A stretch of 5,037 bases of DNA from Thioalkalivibrio sp. Lineage in GTDB: Bacteria; Pseudomonadota; Gammaproteobacteria; Ectothiorhodospirales; Ectothiorhodospiraceae. Below are positions 1 through 5,037 of this stretch, piece after piece. Where the stretch lies: the NCBI GenBank assembly GCA_007133115.1, contig SLNI01000134.1, positions 1 to 5,037 of the forward strand. The letters are read 5' to 3'. A program made the position numbers and the translations under genes. Positions within the stretch are counted from its first letter, which is position 1, and every line of letters begins with the position of its first letter. Below the pieces are notes generated by a model. That model was not told the origin of the DNA, searched no databases, and was given only the letters and a program-made list of their open reading frames with translations.

Positions 1-6
1 GATTCA

Positions 7-2517
7 TCACACTGACTGCAGCAGTCCGAATCGCATGAGGGCCGCATGCAGGTCCGGGATCACCAGAGGCTTGTTCAAGACCAGCGGAGGCCCGGGGAGC
101 CCGTCCAGGGAAAGGAGCCCGGGATCCTGACCGGTCATCAGAACGACCGGCAAGCCCGGATGCTTCACCGAAAGCACGCGCAACAGATCATGGCCGTCCA
201 GTTCCGGCATGTTGATGTCCGAGAACACCAGATCGAAGTCCCGATCGCGGTCGAGGATCCGCAGGCAGTCGTTGCCGTGCTCCGCAGATACGTGCTGTAT
301 CCCCAGAACCCGCAGTTGGCGACCGAGCGAGTCGCGGATTCGGGGATCGTCATCGACCACCAACACCCGCGCACTTCGGTTCCCGGTGTCGAATACCTGC
401 CGAAGAGACCCGTACCCTGGCGAGGCGCCCACTTCGGCCACCGGCAGGAAAAAAACAAACTCCGTGCCCTCGCCAATCCGGGAGTCCACGCTCAGACCGG
501 CTCCGGAACCCAACACGAACTCGTGCACCATGTACATGCCCAAACCGTGTCCACGGCTTCGGGTTTTGGTCGAAAACAGGGGTTCGAACAGGCGTTCCAG
601 CGTGTCCGGACTCATTCCGGTGCCCGTATCGGCCACCCTCAGCGCAACGTATTCTCCCGGAGCGATATGTCCGACCTGCAATGCCGGGCTTCCATCCCAG
701 CGGACCCGTCGAGCGTCGAGGGTCACCAACCCACCCTGGGGCATTGCATCGCGCGCGTTCAGGATAAGGTTCAGGACCGCTGCCTGCAGAAAACCGGTTT
801 GGCTGAGCACCACCAGACCGGACGGCAGGCTGACCTGCAGGTGAATGAAGGCCGGCAGAATCGGTCGACAGATGCCCACGACCTCCTCGACGGTCTCGCC
901 CAGCGGCACCGCCTGCGGACGCAATGTGTCGCCGCGACCGAGGGACAACATTCCCGAAACCACCACCTTGGCCTGGCCCAGGGCGCTCTGGATCTCCTCC
1001 AGAACCTGACCAACCTCCGGGTCATCCGACTCGTCCGCAAACTTCTGCCGCAGGTAGTCGATGTTGATATCCAGCACGCCGAGCACGTTGTTGAAATCGT
1101 GTGCCACGCCGCTGGACAGATACCCGATGGTTTCGCGCTGCCGGGCGGCGGCAAGATCGATCTTGATGCGATCGCGGAGGATCGCGCTCATCAGCAGCCC
1201 GGCGAAAACCTGCAGGAAACGAACGTCCGGCCGCGTCCACACGTGTTCTTCCCGCACGCCATCGAAACCGACAAAACCCTCCAGTCGTCCGCCCTGCAGC
1301 AGCGGCACCAGCAGCACGGAACGAACCCCCTGCATCTCGAGCAGAGTCCGCTCGGCCGCCCATTCACCGTCCAGATCGCCAACCCGAGAGATGACGACGG
1401 TTTCACCCGATTGCAGCTGTCGTAGCGCACAGGGCGCAGCGTGTATCGGCACGTCCTGCAACTTTCCGATCACCGGCTCAATACCGTCCGCGCACCACTC
1501 ATGGGTGTTGCTTACGGTGTCAACGCCCGGGTCGCACCGAAAAAGATAGGTGCGATCGGAACGCGTGAAGCGGCCGACGCGGGCCAGGGTCAGATCGATC
1601 ACCTGGTCGATGTTCTGTTCCATCGGCTCCAGGCACGCCACGGACAGATCGCGCAACTCGCGCTCCATCGCCTCCCGATGCAGCAGCTCCAGCTCTGCCT
1701 CCTTGCGCTCGGTGATATCCAGCGCAACACCGGCAATCCGTAGCGGAACACCGTCGGCATCGAAATCCACGCGACCCTGCTCGAGCATGACCCTCGGGAT
1801 GCCATCCGGTCCGAGGACGCGATGCTCGATCCGGTAGAGCCCGTCTGCCCGTCCGGTTGCGGCTTCGAGCTCGGCACGGACCGCGGCCCGGTCCTCCGGG
1901 TGCACACTCGCGAGAAAGGCCTCCAGGGAGGGCTGGACCGAGCGCGGTGCATAGCCCATCAATGCGAACGTTTCGTCGCTCCAGCGCAGCTCGCCCGTGT
2001 GAAAGTCGTGTTCCCAACTTCCGACATGCGCGATGGACTGCGCCTCGCGAAGCGAAGCCTCGCTACGGGACAGTCGTTCCATCCCCTCGTAGGCGTCCGT
2101 TACGTCCTGCTGCACACCGAGATAATGCGTGATCTCCCCCGAGGCATTAGTGATCGGGGTCAGGGTCATGGCGTTCCAGAATGGACGGCCATCCTTGCGA
2201 AAATTGCGCACAACCACCCGACAGGTCCGCCCCTCGGCGACGGCCCTGCGCATCTCCTCCACCGCGGGCTGCTGCCGTTCCGAACCCTGAAGAAGACCAC
2301 AGCCCCGACCCATGATCTCCTCGGCACGATAGCCGGTGACCGCTTCGAAGGCCTCGTTCACGTAGATGGTGCGGTACTGCCCTCCCGATCCGACACGCTC
2401 GCTGATGATGATTCCGGTCTGCGCCTGGGAGAGCGCATCCATCAATACCCTGGGGTCACCGGTAAGAACCGCGGGATTACCGGGCACGACAGGTCGCCCG
2501 CGGGTCTTGCGTATCAC
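7..2517 (-). CDS. LOV/PAS-PAS-GAF hybrid sensor histidine kinase with C-terminal receiver
   Basis: Probably cytoplasmic: no signal peptide or membrane segment is visible in the 836 residues. Domains in order: LOV-like PAS (about 30-145; GRGCGLLQG at 71-78 with Cys73, Asn105, FWN with Asn115, GVQQD with Gln136); a second PAS (about 160-272, ending in DITERK); GAF (about 290-448, SNTHEWC at 336-342); HisKA with H-box AHDFNN and phospho-acceptor His473; HATPase (N-box Asn587, DTGTG 630-634, GHGLG 656-660); and a receiver (Asp722-724, phospho-acceptor Asp767, Thr795, Lys816). All catalytic residues are present, so kinase activity is expected. It follows the response regulator gene by 66 nt and is probably co-transcribed with it. 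The longest start is GTG at 2517 with a weak ribosome site; ATG at 2442 (Met26), preceded by AGGG at 5 nt, is a good alternative and keeps the LOV domain whole. Histidine kinase identity is near certain; light sensing is inferred from motif similarity. Confidence 0.95.
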   Translation of the reverse strand: MIRKTRGRPVVPGNPAVLTGDPRVLMDALSQAQTGIIISERVGSGGQYRTIYVNEAFEAVTGYRAEEIMGRGCGLLQGSERQQPAVEEMRRAVAEGRTCRVVVRNFRKDGRPFWNAMTLTPITNASGEITHYLGVQQDVTDAYEGMERLSRSEASLREAQSIAHVGSWEHDFHTGELRWSDETFALMGYAPRSVQPSLEAFLASVHPEDRAAVRAELEAATGRADGLYRIEHRVLGPDGIPRVMLEQGRVDFDADGVPLRIAGVALDITERKEAELELLHREAMERELRDLSVACLEPMEQNIDQVIDLTLARVGRFTRSDRTYLFRCDPGVDTVSNTHEWCADGIEPVIGKLQDVPIHAAPCALRQLQSGETVVISRVGDLDGEWAAERTLLEMQGVRSVLLVPLLQGGRLEGFVGFDGVREEHVWTRPDVRFLQVFAGLLMSAILRDRIKIDLAAARQRETIGYLSSGVAHDFNNVLGVLDINIDYLRQKFADESDDPEVGQVLEEIQSALGQAKVVVSGMLSLGRGDTLRPQAVPLGETVEEVVGICRPILPAFIHLQVSLPSGLVVLSQTGFLQAAVLNLILNARDAMPQGGLVTLDARRVRWDGSPALQVGHIAPGEYVALRVADTGTGMSPDTLERLFEPLFSTKTRSRGHGLGMYMVHEFVLGSGAGLSVDSRIGEGTEFVFFLPVAEVGASPGYGSLRQVFDTGNRSARVLVVDDDPRIRDSLGRQLRVLGIQHVSAEHGNDCLRILDRDRDFDLVFSDINMPELDGHDLLRVLSVKHPGLPVVLMTGQDPGLLSLDGLPGPPLVLNKPLVIPDLHAALMRFGLLQSV
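2068..2442 (-). other. LOV-like photosensory PAS domain within the hybrid kinase
   Basis: Residues about 26-150 of the kinase resemble LOV domains of the YtvA and phototropin type along their whole length: TGIIIS strand, YVNEAF, TGY, EEIMGRGCGLLQG, RNFRKDG, FWN, HYLGVQQDVT. LOV domains bind FMN, and blue light forms a cysteinyl-flavin adduct. Compared from memory with phototropin LOV2, the adduct cysteine (Cys73), Gln77, an arginine in the following helix (Arg90), Asn105, Asn115 and Gln136 are kept. The Asn before the cysteine and the Arg after it are both Gly (Gly72, Gly74). Photochemistry is therefore likely but unproven, and an ordinary PAS with LOV-like sequence remains possible. Confidence 0.75.
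2448..2451 (-). promoter_or_regulatory. Candidate Shine-Dalgarno for an internal ATG start of the kinase
   Basis: On the minus strand AGGG is followed by 5 nt and then ATG at 2442-2440 (Met26 of the long form). It is a better ribosome site than anything near the GTG at 2517, so the protein may really be 811 residues. The first 25 residues of the long form are rich in Pro, Arg and Gly and match no domain. Confidence 0.4.
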
Positions 2518-2583
2518 CGGACTGGCGACCCATCCGAGGGGGCAGGGGCACCCAGAGACCCCATCGAGGCGAGATTTGCATGC

Positions 2584-3303
2584 CTACCGAATCGGATCCT
2601 GGCCCATGTCCAGCCCCGGTTCGACGCGCATGCGATACCCGCAGCCGCGCACCGGCCAGATGACCAGGTCATCCATCCCGGCCTCCTTCAGCTTGCGGCG
2701 GATATTGGCGATATGCACCGCCACGATGCGGTCATCCGTGCCCTGGATCTCACGGCCCAGCAGTTGCGAGCGGCTGACCGCGCGGTTGAAGTGCTGCAAC
2801 AGCGAAAGCAGCATTCGTGTTTCCGTTTCCGTCAGGCGCGCATCCGAATCGAGACCATCGCGCATCAGGGTCAGCCGCCCGGCATCCAGTTCGTAAGGTC
2901 CAACCCGGATTTTCTCGTCCGGCGGCAGCGTGGGAAGGTGACGACGCAGAACGGCACGCACCCGGGCGAGCAGTTCGTCCGGATCGAAGGGCTTCACCAC
3001 GTAATCGTCGGCCCCTGAATCCAGACCCGTGATCCGATCCTGGAGCGCATCGCGGCCGGTGACGATAATCACCCCAACCGAGGTGGTGCGCACCAGTTCC
3101 CGGGCGAGATCGATACCATCCTCGGACCCCAGGTTGAGATCCAGCAGAACGAGATCCGCGCCGCCGCTGCGGTACACGCGTCGAAGCTCCGGTCCGCTCG
3201 GGACCGTCGTCACGTCGAAACCGTGAAGTTTCAAATGACGCTCGATCACATTCGCCATGCGGGCGTCGTCTTCGACGACGATGATTCTGGCTTTGTCCGT
3301 CAC
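2584..3303 (-). CDS. OmpR/PhoB-family DNA-binding response regulator
   Basis: This is a two-domain transcription regulator of 239 residues, the usual family length. The receiver (about 5-118) has the acidic cluster Glu11-Asp12-Asp13, phospho-acceptor Asp55 in LVLLDLNLG, Thr82, and Lys104 in VVKPF. The winged-helix domain (about 130-228) has LTETETRML, a recognition helix around 192-205 (RIVAVHIANIRRKL) and the C-terminal wing motif GCGYRM. Phosphorylation is expected to promote dimerisation and DNA binding. The frame stays open upstream to TTG at 3318 and ATG at 3312. GTG at 3303 is preferred because GGAG lies 9 nt before it and the product then begins VTDKARIIVVEDD, typical of the family; ATG 3312 would directly abut that GGAG. 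It precedes the hybrid kinase in the same orientation, so the two probably form a cognate pair. Inverted repeats just upstream could be its own operator. No specific orthologue is claimed. Confidence 0.95.
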   Translation of the reverse strand: MTDKARIIVVEDDARMANVIERHLKLHGFDVTTVPSGPELRRVYRSGGADLVLLDLNLGSEDGIDLARELVRTTSVGVIIVTGRDALQDRITGLDSGADDYVVKPFDPDELLARVRAVLRRHLPTLPPDEKIRVGPYELDAGRLTLMRDGLDSDARLTETETRMLLSLLQHFNRAVSRSQLLGREIQGTDDRIVAVHIANIRRKLKEAGMDDLVIWPVRGCGYRMRVEPGLDMGQDPIR

Positions 3304-3312
3304 AAACCCCAT

Positions 3313-3316
3313 CTCC
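3313..3316 (-). promoter_or_regulatory. Shine-Dalgarno GGAG deciding the response regulator start
   Basis: The minus strand reads GGAG, then 9 nt (ATGGGGTTT), then GTG at 3303. Its position supports the GTG over the upstream ATG at 3312 or TTG at 3318. Confidence 0.55.
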
Positions 3317-3321
3317 AATCC

Positions 3322-3353
3322 CGTTCACGGGCATCGAACGCGTTCGGTGAACG
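3322..3353. repeat. Nested CGTTC/GAACG inverted repeats, candidate operator
   Basis: Four half-sites occur in 32 bp: CGTTC at 3322-3326, GAACG at 3336-3340, CGTTC at 3341-3345 and GAACG at 3349-3353. The middle pair forms the perfect 12-bp palindrome CGAACGCGTTCG (3335-3346). The outer arms CGTTCAC (3322-3328) and GTGAACG (3347-3353) also pair. The cluster ends about 20 nt before the preferred regulator start, where an autoregulatory or repressor site would sit. Binding by any protein is inference. Confidence 0.45.
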
Positions 3354-3375
3354 TCGGCCAACGGCCTTCGACCGT

Positions 3376-3388
3376 GCCTGACTCAGGC
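3376..3388. repeat. Perfect dyad GCCTGA-C-TCAGGC
   Basis: Two 6-bp arms around one central base, about 75 nt upstream of the response regulator start. It could be a binding site for a dimeric regulator; it is too short to be a terminator stem and could be chance in GC-rich DNA. Confidence 0.3.
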
Positions 3389-3431
3389 CCTGACCAGACC
3401 CTTCATCAAGCACCCCCGATCCAGTTTCCTA

Positions 3432-3464
3432 AGCGCCCCTCATCGGATTGAAGCGCGGGGCGCT
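3432..3464 (-). terminator. Hairpin after the zinc-finger gene, weak terminator candidate
   Basis: On the minus strand AGCGCCCC (3464-3457) can pair with GGGGCGCT (3439-3432) across a 17-nt loop, starting 3 nt after the stop codon of the zinc-finger gene. The stem is 8 bp and GC-rich, but what follows (TAGGAAACTGG) is not a T tract, so intrinsic termination is doubtful. Its position at the end of the presumed glnE-ilvE unit is the main support. Confidence 0.35.
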
Positions 3465-3467
3465 GGA

Positions 3468-3689
3468 TCAATCCTGTGCGAGTTCGTAGAGCGTACCGCA
3501 GTACGGACAGCGTATGCGCCCACCCGGGGCCTCCTCGATCGGCAGGTAGACACGCGGATGGGAGGCCCAGAGCGCGGTCTCCGGTGTCGGACAGTTCAGC
3601 GGGAGGTCCTCAGGGCGCACGGTCACCCGGGTCTCCGCGTTGGCGGGATGGAAGCGGCCCTGGTGTTCGGCAGTATTCGGGTTTGGCAT
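3468..3689 (-). CDS. Small CHCC-type zinc-finger domain protein
   Basis: This 73-residue protein resembles the zf-CHCC family, which is related to the zinc-binding C-terminal part of mitochondrial complex I subunit NDUFS6. The four likely zinc ligands are Cys33, His44, Cys61 and Cys64, in the context HPRVYLPI...GGRIRCPYCGTLYEL. Small stand-alone members of this family are common in proteobacteria, and their role there is not established. The start is ATG at 3689, preceded by only a weak GAG ribosome site about 9 nt upstream. It begins 33 nt after the ilvE stop, so co-transcription with glnE and ilvE is likely. The N-terminal 25 residues are polar and probably disordered. No function beyond zinc binding is proposed. 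Confidence 0.88.
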   Translation of the reverse strand: MPNPNTAEHQGRFHPANAETRVTVRPEDLPLNCPTPETALWASHPRVYLPIEEAPGGRIRCPYCGTLYELAQD

Positions 3690-3722
3690 GTTGATCGTCT
3701 CGACTGTGCTGGCGCGTCGGTC

Positions 3723-4643
3723 TCAGGTGTAGGTCAGCCACGCCGCATGTTTGGGATGACGCCCTTGCACGACATCGAAGTAAAGGGACTGCAGCCGCTC
3801 GGTAATCGGGCCCCGGGTGCCTTCTCCGATGGGACGCTGATCGACTTCGCGGATCGGTGTGACTTCCGCCGCCGTCCCTGTGAAAAAAGCCTCATCGGCG
3901 ATGTACACCTCGTCGCGGGTAATCCGTTTCTCGACGACGTCGAGCCCTTCCTCCGCGGCCAGCGTGAAAATGGTGCGGCGGGTGATGCCATCGAGCGCGG
4001 AGGTCAGGTCAGGCGTATACAGAATACCGTCACGAACCAGGAAGATGTTCTCGCCACTGCCCTCTGCGACGTAGCCCTCGGTATCCAGCAACATCGCCTC
4101 GTCGTAGCCGCAGGCGATCGCTTCCTGCAGCGCCAGCATCGAATTCATGTAGTTGCCATTGGCCTTCGCCTTGCACATCGTCACGTTGACGTGATGCCGA
4201 CTGTAGGAGGACGTATGGACCCGGATGCCCCGGGTCATGTTCTCCTCGCCCAGATAGCTGCCCCAGGTCCAGGCCGCCACCATGACATGGACTTCGAGGT
4301 TATCTGCACGAAGCCCCATGCCCTCCGAACCGTAGAAACACATGGGCCGGATATAGGCAGTCTTCAACCCGTTCTCGCGCACCGCGGCCACCTGGGCAGC
4401 GCTGATCTCATCCGGGCTGAACGGGATCTTCATCTTCAGAATGCGCGCGGAATCGAACAGACGCCGCGTGTGTTCCGGCAACCGGAACACAGCGGTTCCG
4501 TCAGTGGTCTCGTATGCGCGCACGCCTTCGAAGACCCCCATGCCATAGTGCAGGGTATGGGTGAGCACATGGGTCCGGGCATCACGCCATGGCACCATCC
4601 TGCCGTCCAACCAGATCACTCCGTCGCGATCCGCCATCGACAT
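3723..4643 (-). CDS. ilvE: Branched-chain amino acid aminotransferase
   Basis: This class IV PLP-dependent aminotransferase of 306 residues, close to the 309 of E. coli IlvE, catalyses the last step of leucine, isoleucine and valine synthesis by passing the amino group of glutamate to the branched 2-oxo acids. It acts in the cytoplasm. Diagnostic features are YGMGVFEGVRAY (33-44), YIRPMCFYG (97-105), the PLP Schiff-base lysine Lys160 in KAKANGNY, the cofactor-contacting Glu194 in YVAEGSGENIF, LDGITRRTI (217-225) and FFTGTAAEVTPI (253-264). The start is ATG at 4643, with GGAG 9 nt upstream; Met3 (4637) is less well placed. It lies 13 nt after glnE, linking glutamine synthetase control and a glutamate-using transaminase in one unit. 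The family includes D-amino-acid transaminases and aminodeoxychorismate lyase, but the length and motifs fit IlvE closely. Confidence 0.96.
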   Translation of the reverse strand: MSMADRDGVIWLDGRMVPWRDARTHVLTHTLHYGMGVFEGVRAYETTDGTAVFRLPEHTRRLFDSARILKMKIPFSPDEISAAQVAAVRENGLKTAYIRPMCFYGSEGMGLRADNLEVHVMVAAWTWGSYLGEENMTRGIRVHTSSYSRHHVNVTMCKAKANGNYMNSMLALQEAIACGYDEAMLLDTEGYVAEGSGENIFLVRDGILYTPDLTSALDGITRRTIFTLAAEEGLDVVEKRITRDEVYIADEAFFTGTAAEVTPIREVDQRPIGEGTRGPITERLQSLYFDVVQGRHPKHAAWLTYT

Positions 4644-4652
4644 TGTCGCTTT

Positions 4653-4656
4653 CTCC
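4653..4656 (-). promoter_or_regulatory. Shine-Dalgarno GGAG of ilvE, abutting the glnE stop
   Basis: The minus strand reads TGA (glnE stop, 4659-4657), then GGAG, 9 nt and ATG at 4643. The immediate contact of stop codon and ribosome site suggests translational coupling between glnE and ilvE. Confidence 0.65.
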
Positions 4657-5037
4657 TCAGTCAGTCTTGCCGGGAGCCCCGTCCACCGGAACCTCCCCGA
4701 ACAGTGCGTCCCATGCAGCCATCACCCGCACACGAAGCGCCCGAAGATCCTTCGGCGGATCGGTCAGCCGGGTGCCCGCGCCGGCCAGTGTCAGCCGGTG
4801 GATGCGGTTGCGCAAATCACGATATGCATCCGCCAGCGCAAGCCCGAGCTCGGGGGGGATCACACCGGTTTCCCCCAGCACATCCAGCGTACGCACCTTG
4901 TCGGGCCATGTGCAGACTTTCGGGTGGTCGTGGGCCGTGGCCAGAACCCAGTATTGAACCATGAACTCGATATCCGTGATACCACCGCGATCGCGCTTGA
5001 GGTCAAATACATCCGGATCGCGGGAAGCATGCTCGAC
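4657..5037 (-). CDS. glnE: Glutamine synthetase adenylyltransferase, C-terminal fragment (cut by window edge)
   Basis: Only the last 126 residues lie in the window; the frame stays open to the edge, so the gene starts outside (complete family members are about 950-1000 residues). GlnE attaches AMP to, and removes it from, glutamine synthetase in response to PII and glutamine, tuning ammonia assimilation. The visible part is the end of the C-terminal adenylylating half: the motif FDLKRDRGGITDIEF followed by MVQYWVLATAHDHPKV, then a helical tail (ADAYRDLRNRIHRL) as in E. coli GlnE. The tail ends with a short polar extension (VPVDGAPGKTD). The ATG at 4962 is an internal methionine, not the start, because the conserved motif lies upstream of it in the same frame. 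It is followed 13 nt later by ilvE. Confidence 0.95.
   Translation of the reverse strand, partial: VEHASRDPDVFDLKRDRGGITDIEFMVQYWVLATAHDHPKVCTWPDKVRTLDVLGETGVIPPELGLALADAYRDLRNRIHRLTLAGAGTRLTDPPKDLRALRVRVMAAWDALFGEVPVDGAPGKTD

Larger units (their letters stand above)
3304..3467. other. Intergenic region between the zinc-finger gene and the two-component operon
   Basis: This stretch of about 160 nt has no convincing gene. It contains a hairpin next to the zinc-finger stop, a perfect 6-1-6 dyad near 3382 and a cluster of CGTTC/GAACG half-sites at 3322-3353. No clear sigma-70 promoter was found: a TTGATG hexamer lies near 3410 on the minus strand, but no AT-rich -10 follows at normal spacing. 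The promoter of the two-component genes is expected here but cannot be located by eye. Confidence 0.6.

Noticed and set aside
46..1425. Long plus-strand open frame (459 codons) opposite the kinase
   Set aside because: It is antisense to a kinase with complete motifs, its translation is rich in His, Gln and Arg with no recognisable domain, and it is explained by GC-rich codon usage.
2527..2566. Near-repeat GATGGGTC / GATGGGGTC in the gap between regulator and kinase
   Set aside because: Two imperfect copies of a short GC-rich word 30 nt apart are easily expected by chance.
1822..3018. Plus-strand open frame spanning the kinase start and the response regulator
   Set aside because: It is antisense to two well-supported genes and crosses their intergenic gap; no domain or ribosome site supports it.
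3382..3410. Possible sigma-70 promoter with TTGATG as -35 on the minus strand
   Set aside because: At 16-18 nt spacing the downstream sequence is GC-rich with no TATAAT-like hexamer, so no promoter call is justified.
4657..4962. Separate 101-residue protein starting at the ATG at 4962
   Set aside because: The frame stays open to the window edge and encodes the conserved GlnE motif FDLKRDRGGITDIEF upstream of that ATG, so this is the tail of GlnE.
3558..4964. Plus-strand open frame (468 codons) opposite the zinc-finger gene, ilvE and glnE
   Set aside because: It overlaps three genes with clear family motifs on the other strand, and its own translation has no coherent protein character.

Overview
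This is a 5,037-base, GC-rich window in which every supported gene lies on the minus strand, so the biological reading order runs from high to low coordinates. The set of genes (C-terminal end of GlnE, then IlvE, then a small CHCC zinc-finger protein) and the base composition point to a proteobacterium. A gammaproteobacterium is most likely, because glnE followed by ilvE is a familiar neighbourhood there. The species cannot be fixed from the window. No rRNA, tRNA, CRISPR array or mobile element was seen.

Layout in reading order. (1) 5037-4657 is the last 126 residues of the glutamine synthetase adenylyltransferase GlnE, cut off by the window edge. (2) 4643-3723 is ilvE, branched-chain amino acid aminotransferase, starting 13 nt after the glnE stop with its Shine-Dalgarno sequence touching that stop. 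(3) 3689-3468 is a 73-residue CHCC zinc-finger protein, 33 nt after ilvE. These three look like one housekeeping nitrogen/amino-acid transcription unit. (4) 3467-3304 is a gene-free stretch of about 160 nt. It holds a hairpin just after the zinc-finger gene and several inverted repeats in front of the next gene. (5) 3303-2584 is an OmpR/PhoB-family response regulator. (6) 2517-7 is a large hybrid sensor histidine kinase (LOV-like PAS, PAS, GAF, HisKA, HATPase, receiver).

The most interesting part is the two-component pair. The first PAS domain of the kinase has the hallmarks of a blue-light-sensing LOV domain, including the candidate photoactive cysteine (Cys73) and most of the flavin-contacting residues. 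Two residues next to the cysteine depart from the usual GxNCRFLQ signature. The likely scheme is that light or redox state of a bound flavin, together with whatever the second PAS and the GAF domain sense, sets kinase activity. The phosphoryl group would then reach the DNA-binding regulator encoded just upstream, with the kinase's own receiver modulating the flow. The target genes and output are not visible here.

The long plus-strand open frames across the kinase and ilvE are antisense shadows of GC-rich codon usage and were not annotated.
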